Source: CAZEJS01 sp964512645 (GTDB lineage Bacteria > Actinomycetota > Geothermincolia > Fen-727 > Anoxymicrobiaceae). From it: a DNA stretch of 64,000 nucleotides. Position 1 is the stretch's first letter, and each line of letters begins with the position of its first letter. Positions 18,667-27,523 of the stretch are shown in pieces. The notes beneath the pieces are model-generated. The model searched no databases, was not told where the DNA came from, and saw nothing but the letters and a program-made list of their open reading frames with translations. Location of the stretch: NCBI GenBank assembly GCA_964512645.1, contig CAZEJS010000001.1:62001-126000 (forward strand). The letters run 5' to 3'. Made by a program: the position numbers and the translations under genes.

Positions 18667-19773
18667 GTGAAGGCAGGGACACTGGCGGTGAGAGAGACGG
18701 TTATGAGCCGCAGGCGGCTCAAGAAGACATACCTGTACCTGCGCAGGGCGAACAAGAAACGAGTCGTCCTGCTGCTCTCGGCGACTTTCCTGGCGGCGGT
18801 GCTGCTGGTGCTGTGGGGGTTTCTACTGATACAGGACCTGGCGCTGTCCGACGAGGTCTTCCCCGGGGTGACCGTGAACGGCATGGCTGTGGGCACTATG
18901 GACCGTCAGCAGGTGGAGAGCCTGGTGAAGTCGAGCATCGTCACCGCGGTGCAGGAACCGATGGTCCTGACCCACGAGGACAGCGTCTACAAGCTGGACC
19001 TGGCGAAGATCGGCCTGTCCGTGGACGTCGACAGGATGGTAGACGAGGCGTTCCGCAAGGGCTCCTCGATCAACATCGTGTCGAGGATGCTGAGGCGGTT
19101 CCTCGACAAACCCATCACCGGCGACGTCCCGGTCATCCTCAAGTACGACCAGGCGCAGGTCAGAGCGTTCGTGGCGAACATCGCCGGCGACCTCGACTAC
19201 GCCGCGCGAAACGCGTCGGTGGACATGTCAAAAGGGCACCCGGTGATAACCGGGTCGCGCAACGGCCGGAGCGTCAACCAGGAGGAACTGATCGGGCAGA
19301 TCACCTCGCTCCTTCCCCAGGGGAAGCGCCGGCTGCAGATACCGGTCTCGGTGCTGAACCCGGCGGTCAGGGAGTCCGACATCGGGACGATAATTGTGCT
19401 GAAGCAGTCCGAACACAAGCTGTACCAGTACAACGGCGGCAGGCTGGTGGACACCTACTCCTGTGCCGTGGGAACCCCCCAGTACCCCACTCCCAACGGG
19501 AAGTTCGAGATACTGGAGAAGAAGAAGGACCCCTGGTGGTACCCCCCCAAGTCGGACTGGGCCAAAGACAAGAAACCGGTGCCCCCCGGCCCGGGGAACC
19601 CCCTGGGACCGTACTGGATGGACCTGGGAAACGGTGTGGGCATCCACGCCACGCCGGACGAGGCCTCGCTCGGGTACTCGGCGTCTCACGGGTGCATCCG
19701 GCTCTCGGAGTGGAGCGCCCTGCAGGTCTTCAACGCCGTAGAGAAGGGCACCCCCGTCTACATTATCCCCTGA
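18667..19773 (+). CDS. L,D-transpeptidase (YkuD domain), membrane-anchored
   Basis: 368 residues. A positively charged N-terminus precedes one membrane helix, then a 200-residue extracellular region with VTVNGMAVGTMDRQQ and a second similar segment (PG_binding_4-like), and a C-terminal YkuD domain from about residue 255. HATPDEASLGYSASHGCIRL contains the catalytic His and Cys (Cys about residue 343). It should form 3-3 peptide cross-links in peptidoglycan or attach proteins to it. Start at GTG 18667 with GGAGG four bases before; ATG 18703 is an alternative. A strong terminator follows. Confidence 0.88.
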   Translation: MKAGTLAVRETVMSRRRLKKTYLYLRRANKKRVVLLLSATFLAAVLLVLWGFLLIQDLALSDEVFPGVTVNGMAVGTMDRQQVESLVKSSIVTAVQEPMVLTHEDSVYKLDLAKIGLSVDVDRMVDEAFRKGSSINIVSRMLRRFLDKPITGDVPVILKYDQAQVRAFVANIAGDLDYAARNASVDMSKGHPVITGSRNGRSVNQEELIGQITSLLPQGKRRLQIPVSVLNPAVRESDIGTIIVLKQSEHKLYQYNGGRLVDTYSCAVGTPQYPTPNGKFEILEKKKDPWWYPPKSDWAKDKKPVPPGPGNPLGPYWMDLGNGVGIHATPDEASLGYSASHGCIRLSEWSALQVFNAVEKGTPVYIIP

Positions 19774-19780
19774 AAAGGGT

Positions 19781-19829
19781 GCCGCCCCCGGATGGGGCCG
19801 CGAACGGCTCTCCGGGGGCGGTTTCTTTT
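19781..19829 (+). terminator. Rho-independent terminator after the L,D-transpeptidase gene
   Basis: CCGCCCCCGGA (19782-19792) pairs perfectly with TCCGGGGGCGG (19811-19821), an 11-bp stem followed by TTTCTTTT. It lies seven bases after the stop codon. Read on the other strand the stem ends in CACCCTTTTC, so it may also stop transcription of the converging protease gene. Confidence 0.85.
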
Positions 19830-19868
19830 CCGAGGGCCTCCGGGGTCCACCCCCGGGGGCCCGCGGCA

Positions 19869-22800
19869 TCAGTCCGAGAACCCCCCGATGGTGTCGGTCC
19901 CGGCTCCCCGGTTGCCCCAGTACATGGCGCGCTCGACCATTATCTTCTTCGAGGGGTCCTTGCTGCGCACCATCACCGACGCCCGGGAGTCCGAGAGCCT
20001 GTCCGCCATGTTGTAGCTCTTGCGGGAGTTCCCCGGGATGGTGTCGGAGAACACCACGTTGCCCTTGCCGGTGGGGGTCATGTAAGAGATCTCCACCTGC
20101 ACGTCGGCCTTCCCGGGGTTCTGAACGAGCGTCCAGGTCTCACGGCCGCCTGACGTCTGCCCGTCGGGCAGGTAGAAGGCGGTGTGGGGCGCGGCCAGCC
20201 CGATCGAGTCGTGGCAGGCCTCTCCCGCGGGGGAGTTCCAGTACATGGCGCGTTCGGCGATTATCGGCTTGGTGCCGTGCACCACCGTGGAGACGTCGGT
20301 GTTGGGGGGGAGCTGGTCGTTCACCCTAACGGTCCTGCGGGAGTTGGGCTCCATGGTGAAGGAGGGGCCCGGGACCTCCCCGGAGGGGGTCTGGTAGGTG
20401 ATGTTCACCCCGTTGGCGCTGTTATGCGGGTTCTGGACGAGCACGTAGGTTATGTAGCCGGAGTCGTATCCGGTGGCACCTTCCGCCAGGTAGTAGGTGG
20501 AAGCCGGGGTGGTGGTGCCGATCGAGTCGTGGCCCTCCCGGCGGTCGTTGCGGTACATCGCTCGCTCGGGGATGACCTCCTGGTCGCTCTCCACCTTGAT
20601 GGAGGCGTCCGCCTGGCCGATGTCCTGCGCCATGGAGAAGCTGGCCCGGGAGCGGGCGGGCACCTTGTGTTCGATGGTTTCCGGTCCCCTGCCCTCTATC
20701 ATGTAGGTGACCTTGCAGGAGGCATCCTTGCCTTGCGGGTTCTGGATGAGCAGCCAGGTCTCGAAGTTCCAGTTGGTGGAGCCCTCGGGGAGGTACCAGG
20801 TCTTTGCGGGAGAGGTCACCCCAATGGAGGAGTGGCCTTCTTCTCCCGCTCCAGAGTTCCAGGTCATGGTCCTGTCGACGGCTATGGAATTTCCCTCGGT
20901 GCAGACGACCTTCGTGGAGAAGTCCTTGCTTCCCAGCTTCTCCGCGGGGTTGACGGTCGCCTGGCTGAGGGCCGGCAGGGTTACCGTACCCCCGGGGACG
21001 TCCCCCTCGGAGGTGTTGTAGGTTATCTGGGCATGGACCGTCGCCGGGTTGGGGTTCTGGATCGACACCTGCGTGGAGAAGCCCCAGGCGGTGGTGCCCT
21101 CTGCGAGGTACCAGGTGTCACCGCCACCGAGGGTGCGGAGGGCGTCTATGCGCCCCCACCCGTAATGGTCGTCCCTTCCTTTGGCGCCGAGGTCCTTAGC
21201 GCTCTTCTGCATCCGCGACTGGACCTGCGCAGGCGTCCACGCTGGGTACTTCGACCTCACCAGGGCCCCGAGCCCCGATGCCATGGGGCAGGCCATCGAG
21301 GTCCCGCTGAGATAGTCGTATTTCTGCTGGTAGCCCCAGGAGTTCAGCGAGCACGGGTACATCGGCAATGTCGAGTAGATCTTCCAGCCCGGCGCGGAGA
21401 GGTCCACGTCGGAGTTGTACGTGGAGAAGGCGGTGTACTTGTCCCGGTTGTCGGTGGCGCCGACGCCGATCACGTTGTCGTATCCCGCCGGGTAATTCTT
21501 TGTCGAATCCCCGGAGTTGCCGGCGGAAGCGAACACCACCGCCCCGCGCGTGTTGTGCGCATGGTTGACGGCGGCCTGCCCGGCCGCCGAGGAACCGGGG
21601 CCCCCCAGGCTCATCGAGAGGACCTGCGCGCCATGGTCGGCCGCCCATCTTACCCCGGAGTAGATGTCGTCGTACGTCCCCGACCCGTCAGATGCCAGCA
21701 CCTTCACCGGCATGACCCTGGCGCCGAAGGAGACCCCGACGCCCCCCTTGTTGTTCCCCTGCACCGCCGCGGCAATCCCCGCGCAGTGGGTGCCGTGCCC
21801 CTGGTCGTCGTGCGCTGAGGCGTTGGCGTTGGTCTTGAAGAAGAGGTCGTAGGGGGCGTAGTCTACCCACGTGCTTGAGCTGTTCTGGGCGTACATGTCA
21901 CCCTCGCGGTACTCGTCGACGTTGCCGGGGTAATCGCCGGCGGGGTTGAACACGATCCAGTAGTGATCGCTGGCGCTCGGCGTCTGCTGGTAGAGAACGA
22001 TGTAGTACTTGACCCCTTTCGCCAGCTTCACCGGGGTGGAGAAGTTCTTGTAGATGTAAGTGACGCCGCTGGACGCTATCTCGGCGGGGTTCACCGTGTA
22101 TGAGGCCAGGTTGGTCCCGGAGAGGGAGGAACGCAGGGCCACGGTGATCGTGGTCGGGCTCCCCGTCTTGTAGAACTCGAAACCGGCGGCGGTGAGGTTC
22201 TGGCCGGTCCCGGTTACAGACTGGGCGATCCTGGGCCAGGCTGTGGAACCCAAATGGGCGATTCTTTGGTAATAACCTCCATCATAGTAGTAGTCCATCA
22301 ACTGGCTTATCCCCGCGAAGTTGTACCCGGGGACGAACTTCGAGGAGAGGTCCGGGTGGTCCAGGTCGCCCCCGGTATCGATGACCGCCACGGTCACGGG
22401 GGTGGTGCCGCCGGTCTCCACGTTCCAGGCTCCCTCGGCGTTGATGTCGGCGCCGGGGGTGCCCTCCTGCCCCTTGATGACCTGCCCGGTGTTGTTCAAG
22501 CCCCACTGCCTGGGATAATCCGGGTCTTTCGGCCGGTAAGTGGCGCGCGCGATGTAGTTGGGCTCGGCATAGAGCACGTCGGGGTTGGAGCTGAGGGAGG
22601 CCACCGCCCCCTCCACCGAGACGTCCGGCCCGAGCTGGAGGAGCTGGGCGCCCGCGTCGTCACGCACTACCGCCAGGGCGCCTGCCGCCCGGCGCGCGTT
22701 GTTCTTTGAGGCTTCGCCCGCGCCCGGCTTGAAGCTGACGATCACCTGGTTTTTCATGCGGTCCGGCCTGCTGTTGCCCAAAGGGATCGCTTTCGTACAC

Positions 22801-22904
22801 TGGGAGTACCGTTCCGCCGGCCCGGCGGCGTAAGCGCCGGCCACCGGCACCAGCATCGCGGAAACCAGCAGGATCGCGGCAAGGAAAACAAGACACCTGC
22901 GCAT
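19869..22904 (-). CDS. Secreted subtilisin-like serine protease with four C-terminal DUF5719-like repeats
   Basis: 1011 residues. A signal peptide (hydrophobic 5-20, AYA-A near 27) is followed by an inhibitor_I9-like propeptide and a subtilase domain with Asp176 (VAVIDTGG), His370 (DDQGHGTHC) and Ser536 (SGTSMACP). The Asp-His distance is 194 residues instead of about 35, because a beta-rich segment (about 200-355) is inserted. Four repeats of about 100 residues follow (598-695, 703-796, 804-902, 910-1007), each starting near YLxEG/DG and usually ending ERAMYW-HDSIG. These resemble DUF5719 of Actinobacteria. The start ATG at 22904 has GGAGG eight bases upstream. There is no cell-wall sorting signal. 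Confidence 0.88.
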   Translation of the reverse strand: MRRCLVFLAAILLVSAMLVPVAGAYAAGPAERYSQCTKAIPLGNSRPDRMKNQVIVSFKPGAGEASKNNARRAAGALAVVRDDAGAQLLQLGPDVSVEGAVASLSSNPDVLYAEPNYIARATYRPKDPDYPRQWGLNNTGQVIKGQEGTPGADINAEGAWNVETGGTTPVTVAVIDTGGDLDHPDLSSKFVPGYNFAGISQLMDYYYDGGYYQRIAHLGSTAWPRIAQSVTGTGQNLTAAGFEFYKTGSPTTITVALRSSLSGTNLASYTVNPAEIASSGVTYIYKNFSTPVKLAKGVKYYIVLYQQTPSASDHYWIVFNPAGDYPGNVDEYREGDMYAQNSSSTWVDYAPYDLFFKTNANASAHDDQGHGTHCAGIAAAVQGNNKGGVGVSFGARVMPVKVLASDGSGTYDDIYSGVRWAADHGAQVLSMSLGGPGSSAAGQAAVNHAHNTRGAVVFASAGNSGDSTKNYPAGYDNVIGVGATDNRDKYTAFSTYNSDVDLSAPGWKIYSTLPMYPCSLNSWGYQQKYDYLSGTSMACPMASGLGALVRSKYPAWTPAQVQSRMQKSAKDLGAKGRDDHYGWGRIDALRTLGGGDTWYLAEGTTAWGFSTQVSIQNPNPATVHAQITYNTSEGDVPGGTVTLPALSQATVNPAEKLGSKDFSTKVVCTEGNSIAVDRTMTWNSGAGEEGHSSIGVTSPAKTWYLPEGSTNWNFETWLLIQNPQGKDASCKVTYMIEGRGPETIEHKVPARSRASFSMAQDIGQADASIKVESDQEVIPERAMYRNDRREGHDSIGTTTPASTYYLAEGATGYDSGYITYVLVQNPHNSANGVNITYQTPSGEVPGPSFTMEPNSRRTVRVNDQLPPNTDVSTVVHGTKPIIAERAMYWNSPAGEACHDSIGLAAPHTAFYLPDGQTSGGRETWTLVQNPGKADVQVEISYMTPTGKGNVVFSDTIPGNSRKSYNMADRLSDSRASVMVRSKDPSKKIMVERAMYWGNRGAGTDTIGGFSD

Positions 22905-23044
22905 CGCCATCGCCTCCAGGTTCATCACAGGGCGGCCGGCGCCGCCCCTTTTCGAACCTGGGCTTCCAAGCGGCACCCGCCCCGGCCCGGTGCCATTCCA
23001 GAAACCCGGACTCGAACTCGCTCATCCCCGGCTGTTGCGCAAAC

Positions 23045-23075
23045 ATTTTACCACCGGAGTTGGAGGGCCCGTCAA
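23045..23075 (-). promoter_or_regulatory. Promoter of the subtilase gene
   Basis: On the minus strand TTGACG (23070-23075) and TAAAAT (23045-23050) are separated by 19 bases, and the -10 is preceded by TGG (extended -10). This would give a leader of about 135 bases before ATG 22904, a stretch in which I see no other gene. Confidence 0.5.
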
Positions 23076-23128
23076 TAACTTACGCGCCGCTTCCGAAACT
23101 GGTCGTTCCCGCGCGACTCGCCCAGGGC

Positions 23129-23881
23129 TCAGGAGGCCCGCCCGGTTGGATGCCGGGAAGCGGCGAGGTTGGCCAGGGCCACCGCCCCGACGTACTCGTC
23201 CACGGTGCCGTTGCGCGAAGTGTCGGCGAGCTTGAGCTCCAGGGGGAAGTAGAGGGCGCCCAGGGAGACCGCGCCCCCGAGGTGGGCCAGCGCCCTATAG
23301 AGGAGGTTCCCGGAGACGCCGTCGGGGGCGATGAGGCAGTTGGCCCAGCGGAGCGCCTCCTCGATCATGATGTTGCAGTGCCTGACGCCGTAGCGTTCGG
23401 CCAGCGTCTCGCCGCGCCTGATGCTGGCGGCGATGCGGCCGGAGCGGCCGGCGTCCGCCGGACGCCCCGCCGAGAGCACCGCGACGCGCGGCTCCCACGA
23501 CAGCAGCGAGCAGAACCGGCGCATGTCCCCGATGAGCCTGCCCATCTCCCGGAGGTTGCCGCCTTCGTCGATGCCCACCGGCCCCAGCAGAAACGCCCGG
23601 CCCGAGGCCGGCAGAAGGAGCGCGACGCGGCGTACCCCGGCGCGGGGGCGGAGCCGCCCCAGGGCCGCGAGGAACTCGTCGGAGGGCAGGGAGCCCCGCA
23701 CCGCGGCGTCGATCTCCGAGGCGGCAAGCGCCCCCAGCATCTCCCCGGTGGAGCGGTAGACGGACAGCGGGCAGAACGCCACCGACCGGAGGACCGCCTC
23801 TTCGCGAACATCACCCTCCCCGAGACCGATCCCCACCCTGAGGTCCGCCGAAGTGTCGAAGGGGAACTTCATCTCGTCCAT
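23129..23881 (-). CDS. MtxX-like protein (methanogenesis marker protein 4 family, phosphotransacetylase-like fold)
   Basis: 250 residues. The order of DAAVRGSLPS, LLPASGRAFLLGPVGIDEG, VAVLSAGRPADAGR and NCLIAPDGVSGNLLYRALAHL matches, from memory, the MtxX/Mmp4 family described in methanogens and related to phosphate acetyl/butyryltransferases. No reaction has been established for that family to my knowledge. It follows the acyl-CoA synthetase alpha subunit by 72 bp on the same strand, which fits a CoA- or acyl-phosphate-related job. A TACAGT element ends six bases before the ATG and no ribosome-binding site is visible, so it may also be made from a leaderless mRNA. Confidence 0.6.
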   Translation of the reverse strand: MDEMKFPFDTSADLRVGIGLGEGDVREEAVLRSVAFCPLSVYRSTGEMLGALAASEIDAAVRGSLPSDEFLAALGRLRPRAGVRRVALLLPASGRAFLLGPVGIDEGGNLREMGRLIGDMRRFCSLLSWEPRVAVLSAGRPADAGRSGRIAASIRRGETLAERYGVRHCNIMIEEALRWANCLIAPDGVSGNLLYRALAHLGGAVSLGALYFPLELKLADTSRNGTVDEYVGAVALANLAASRHPTGRAS

Positions 23882-23887
23882 GGGATG

Positions 23888-23893
23888 ACTGTA
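23888..23893 (-). promoter_or_regulatory. -10 element of a possible leaderless promoter for the MtxX-like gene
   Basis: TACAGT on the minus strand ends six bases before ATG 23881. There is no Shine-Dalgarno sequence between them. Support is limited to this spacing and the TAxxxT pattern. Confidence 0.35.
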
Positions 23894-23953
23894 ACAGAAA
23901 GCGGGAGAAGCGCGCCGGGGCGGCAGGCTGGAGGGCGACGGGTTCGGCCGGCC

Positions 23954-25342
23954 TCACGCCGGCGCCGGGCGCCGGGCGTAGTAGGCGCGCATCACCGAAA
24001 GGGCCTCAACCGCCTCCTCCGGCCTCTCGAAGACCGGGTAGTCCATCCTGCCCTGCACGTCCCTGAGGTACTGGCACTGGGACAGAAGGCACAGCGCCAC
24101 CGGCTTGTCGTGCCTGCGCATCAGGCGGCCGATCTCCGGGTAAGGCTCGCGCGACATGCCGGCGTAAGCCCCGTCGTACTTGGCGTCGGAACGGCGGAGC
24201 AGCACCATCGCCACCCCGTCGATGTCGTCCTGGCCGAGCAGCCGGTCCAGCGCGTTGAGTATGGCCTCCGTGGAATGGATGTCGCCCAGGTCGAGCGGGT
24301 TTCCCAGCCTGATGACGTCGGAGCGCACGTACTCCCGCAGCCCGGAGACCACCTCGCCGGACAGGGGCGGGAACTCGAAGCCGGCCCTGCAGGCCCCGTC
24401 GGCGCAGAGCACCGTGTAGCCGCCCGCCTGGGAGACCACCGCCACGCGGTTCCCCCTCATGGGGGGCATCTCGAAGGCCCGGGCGAGGTCGATGAGCTTG
24501 CGTATCTCCCCGACCCTGATCGCCCCTGCCTGCCGGAGCGCCCCGTCCAGCACGCGGTCGTCGTTGGCGAGAGCCGCGGTGTGGCTGGCGGCGGTGCGCG
24601 CCCCGACCTCGGTGGTGTTGGCCTTGTAGACGAGCAGGGGCTTGTCCAGGCGCTTCGCCGCCTCGAACAGGTCGCGGCCCCGCACCACGCTCTCCAGGAA
24701 CATGCAGATTACCCTGGTTCCCTCGTCCCGCCCGAGGTACTCCAGGAAGTCGAGCTCGTCCATGTCCACCTTGTTGCCGACCGAGACGAACTTGTTGAAC
24801 CTGGAGCTGCTGTTGTCGAGGAACATGATGAGGCTGACCCCCACCCCGCCGGACTGGGTAATTATCGAGATGCCCCCGGCCTCCCGCTTCTTGAAGGTCA
24901 GGAACGGCAGGCAGAGGCCATTCTCGGCGTTGATGAGGGTAAGGCCGTTGGGTCCGACAAAACGGATGCCGTAAGCGTCGGCCTTCGACCGGATGAGCCG
25001 GGTCAGCTCGTCGCCCCCGGGGCCCAGTTCGGAGAACCCCCCGGAAGGGATGGCCATGAGCCGGATCCCCTTGGCGGCGCAGTCGTCCATCACCGCGGGA
25101 ACCGCCGTCGCGGGCACGAAAGCCACCGCCAGGTCCACTTTCCCGGGGATGTCGCCGAGGCTTTCGTAACCCCGGAGCCCCAGCACGTCCTCGCCCCGCG
25201 GGTTCACCGGGTACACCGCGCCGGCGTACCCCCAGGTGATGAGGTTCTGCACGATGTTGCGGCCCATGTTCCTGGAGCCGGCCGAGGCCCCGACGACGGC
25301 CACGCTGTCGGGGTAGAACATCCTGCGTATGTCTTCGTCCAT
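23954..25342 (-). CDS. ADP-forming acyl-CoA synthetase, alpha subunit (CoA-binding/ligase domains)
   Basis: 462 residues, the alpha-subunit part of ADP-forming acetyl-CoA synthetases. YPDSVAVVGASAGSRNMGRN is the CoA-binding Rossmann start; GPNGLTLIN and ISIITQSGGVGVSLI are ligase-CoA signatures; ASHTAALANDD carries the His that is phosphorylated during catalysis. It makes an acid plus ATP from acyl-CoA, ADP and phosphate (or the reverse). The ATP-grasp beta subunit is not adjacent; a matching one is encoded at 56390-57088. It is preceded by only weak Shine-Dalgarno sequence. The MtxX-like gene follows. Confidence 0.88.
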   Translation of the reverse strand: MDEDIRRMFYPDSVAVVGASAGSRNMGRNIVQNLITWGYAGAVYPVNPRGEDVLGLRGYESLGDIPGKVDLAVAFVPATAVPAVMDDCAAKGIRLMAIPSGGFSELGPGGDELTRLIRSKADAYGIRFVGPNGLTLINAENGLCLPFLTFKKREAGGISIITQSGGVGVSLIMFLDNSSSRFNKFVSVGNKVDMDELDFLEYLGRDEGTRVICMFLESVVRGRDLFEAAKRLDKPLLVYKANTTEVGARTAASHTAALANDDRVLDGALRQAGAIRVGEIRKLIDLARAFEMPPMRGNRVAVVSQAGGYTVLCADGACRAGFEFPPLSGEVVSGLREYVRSDVIRLGNPLDLGDIHSTEAILNALDRLLGQDDIDGVAMVLLRRSDAKYDGAYAGMSREPYPEIGRLMRRHDKPVALCLLSQCQYLRDVQGRMDYPVFERPEEAVEALSVMRAYYARRPAPA

Positions 25343-25533
25343 GCTGCCCCCGATCCGGCGCCGTCCCTACGGGGCGGCACCGCGGGTAGTATCCCACCGG
25401 ACGCGGAGGTAATGCAATCTCCTCCGGCGGAGCGGGGGGCGCCGCAACGGCGGGAGCTTTCGCTTCCCGGGCAACTTCCGCGGGGCCGTGGAGGCGGCGC
25501 GGGATAGCCGAGCGCCGGGAAACGCCCCGGTGC
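25343..25533. other. Intergenic region at the end of the large operon
   Basis: 190 bp without a gene between the HdrCB-like gene and the acyl-CoA synthetase alpha gene. On the minus strand TTGCAT (25412-25417) and GATACT (25388-25393) are 18 bases apart and could be a promoter for the alpha subunit and MtxX-like genes. A short CGGGAGC/GCTTCCCG hairpin lies at 25451-25469 without a T-run. Confidence 0.3.
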
Positions 25534-26724
25534 TCAGCCCTCGCCGTCGGGGCCCAGCGACTCCAGGACCAGCGATACCAGGTCCACCACCGGGAGACCG
25601 CCGTCCCGCTCCGCGGCGCCGGCGAGGTTAATCTCGCAGAACGGGCAGCAAGTCACCAGCACCTCCGAGCCGGTCTCCTCCGCCTCCGCCTGCCGGGCCG
25701 AGGCGATGTCCAGGGCGACAGAGGCGTGGCCGGTGCGCAGGCCGCCCCCCCCGCCGCAGCACCGGGAGTTCATGCCGGTCCGGGCCATCTCCGAGACCTC
25801 TACGCCGGGCAGGGCCGCGAGCACCCGGCGGGGCGCGTCCACCACGCCCCCGTGCCTCGCCAGGTGGCAGGGGTCGTGGTAGGTGACCTTCCGCTCGAGG
25901 GGACGGGGCGCGAGCCTGCCTTCTTCCAGGAGCGAGGCCAGGACCTCCGACATGTGCAGAACCTCGACGTCGAAGGTGGCCACCTTTGGGTACTCGTGCT
26001 TCATGATGCCGTAGCAGCCCGCGCAGGCGGTGATCACCCTGTCCACCCCCAGCGCGTTTATCCTCTCGATGTTCTTCGCCGCCTGGGCGGCGAACACGTC
26101 CTTCATCCCCACGCGCATCGCGGTGCTGCCGCAGCAGACCTCCTCGCGGCCCATTATGCCGAAGTCCACCCCCGCGGCCGCCAGCACCCCGGCGGTGGCC
26201 AGGGCCACCTCCTGCATCTCCGGGAGGTAGGCGGCGGTGCACCCGGGATAGTAGAGCGTGTCGGATTTCTGCTTCGGAAGCACCTTGACGCGGCCCTTGA
26301 GCCTGCGCGCCCAGCGGTCCCGCTGCGCGCGGGGCATCTGCCAGGGGTTGTCGTAGTTCTGCACGCTGCGGACCATCTCCATCTGCGGCTCGAGGGGGCC
26401 CCGGCCTTCGCGCACCATCTCGTCACGCAGGAGGTTTACCAGCTCGGTGAGCCTGATCCCCATCGGGCACCGCACCGCGCAGGAGTAGCAGGCGGAACAG
26501 TAGTAGACGACCTCCGGCCGGAGCACCTCTTCGCGGCCGCCGGTGAGCACCAGTCGGACGATCTCCCGCGGCCCGAGGTCGCTGTAGGCCGCAACCGGGC
26601 AGGAGGCTGTGCACGTCCCGCACTGCAGGCACGAGGTCACCTTGTCGCGAATCCCCGAGCCGCCGACGACCTGTTCGAAGAACTCGCCGGTGAACCCGGT
26701 CAGGGGCTTCCTCCCGTCGCTCAT
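25534..26724 (-). CDS. HdrD-type protein: HdrC-like ferredoxin plus two CCG domains
   Basis: 396 residues. Two 4Fe-4S motifs at the N-terminus (CLQCGTCTASCPV and CSACYSCAVRCPMG) correspond to HdrC. Two cysteine-rich CCG domains follow (EEVCCGSTAMR with CAGCYG; CCGGGGG with CCPFCE), as in HdrB/HdrD and GlcF. Such subunits carry electrons and in heterodisulfide reductase bind the noncubane clusters that reduce the disulfide. It is the last gene of the large operon, separated from HdrA by a three-gene ABC importer. Start ATG 26724 chosen because GGGAG is upstream and the preceding codons show no family similarity. Its partner is probably the HdrA homologue at 29276. Confidence 0.85.
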   Translation of the reverse strand: MSDGRKPLTGFTGEFFEQVVGGSGIRDKVTSCLQCGTCTASCPVAAYSDLGPREIVRLVLTGGREEVLRPEVVYYCSACYSCAVRCPMGIRLTELVNLLRDEMVREGRGPLEPQMEMVRSVQNYDNPWQMPRAQRDRWARRLKGRVKVLPKQKSDTLYYPGCTAAYLPEMQEVALATAGVLAAAGVDFGIMGREEVCCGSTAMRVGMKDVFAAQAAKNIERINALGVDRVITACAGCYGIMKHEYPKVATFDVEVLHMSEVLASLLEEGRLAPRPLERKVTYHDPCHLARHGGVVDAPRRVLAALPGVEVSEMARTGMNSRCCGGGGGLRTGHASVALDIASARQAEAEETGSEVLVTCCPFCEINLAGAAERDGGLPVVDLVSLVLESLGPDGEG

Positions 26725-26743
26725 CCCACTCCCCGCGCCTTTC

Positions 26744-27523
26744 TCATCCCGCCCCGGCGGTCTCGCCCGCCAGGTAGCCCAGTATCTCCGAGCGCAACCG
26801 TATGAACTCCCCGTCCGTCCGGTTCCTGGGGTACGGCTGCGCGTTGGCGAAAGTCCGGACCACACGTGCCGGACGCCCGGACAGCCCGACGATCTCCCCC
26901 CCGAGGTAGACGGCCTCGTCCACGGAATGGGTGACGAAGACCACGGTCTTGCCGGTCTTCTCCCAGAGCTCGACCAGAAAGGCCTGCATGGCGTTCCTGG
27001 TCTGAGCGTCGAGGGAAGCGAACGGCTCGTCCATCAGCAGCACCGCGGGCTCGACCGCCAGCGTCCGGGCGATGGCGACCCTCTGCTTCATCCCGCCGGA
27101 GAGCTCCCGGGGGTACAGGTCATCGTGCCCGGTCATCCCAACGACCCGGAGGTACCCGTCGGCCCTGCCGCGCGCTTCCCGCCGCGACACACCCGCGATC
27201 TCCAGGCCGAAGGAGACGTTGCGCGCCGCGGTGCGCCAGGGGAAGAGCGCGTACTCCTGGAAGACCATCCCCCGCTCCGGGCCCGGGCCCTCCACCGGGA
27301 CGCCCTCGAAGAGGACCTCCCCGGAAGTCGGCGCCAGCAGCCCGGCGATCAGCCTCAGCAGGGTAGTCTTGCCGCAGCCCGACGGGCCGACGATGCAGGT
27401 CAGGGCCCCTTCGGTCACGTCGAGATCGATCCCGTCGAGGACCTCGAGTTCCCTGCCGCTCTTCTGTTCGCTGAACGATTTGCGCAGGCCCCGCAGCGAG
27501 AGCAGGGACCCGCCGGCCCTCAT
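26744..27523 (-). CDS. ABC importer ATP-binding protein (NitT/TauT/SsuB type)
   Basis: 259 residues with GPSGCGKTTLLRL (Walker A), QEYALFPW (Q-loop), LSGGMKQRVAIARTL (signature) and LLMDEPFASLDAQTR (Walker B), and THSVDEAVYL as the switch His region. The sequence is of the SsuB/TauB/NrtD subfamily that powers uptake of sulfonates, nitrate, cyanate or small aromatic and organic acids. It starts at ATG 27523, overlapping the permease stop by four bases, with GAGGTGGAG upstream. Confidence 0.92.
   Translation of the reverse strand: MRAGGSLLSLRGLRKSFSEQKSGRELEVLDGIDLDVTEGALTCIVGPSGCGKTTLLRLIAGLLAPTSGEVLFEGVPVEGPGPERGMVFQEYALFPWRTAARNVSFGLEIAGVSRREARGRADGYLRVVGMTGHDDLYPRELSGGMKQRVAIARTLAVEPAVLLMDEPFASLDAQTRNAMQAFLVELWEKTGKTVVFVTHSVDEAVYLGGEIVGLSGRPARVVRTFANAQPYPRNRTDGEFIRLRSEILGYLAGETAGAG

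Noticed and set aside
20184..21818. 544-codon plus-strand open frame
   Set aside because: Antisense to the subtilase gene; composition is that of a shadow frame.
23060..25507. 815-codon plus-strand open frame
   Set aside because: Antisense to the MtxX-like and acyl-CoA synthetase genes; it shows no domain and is rich in His/Arg/Gly as a shadow frame.
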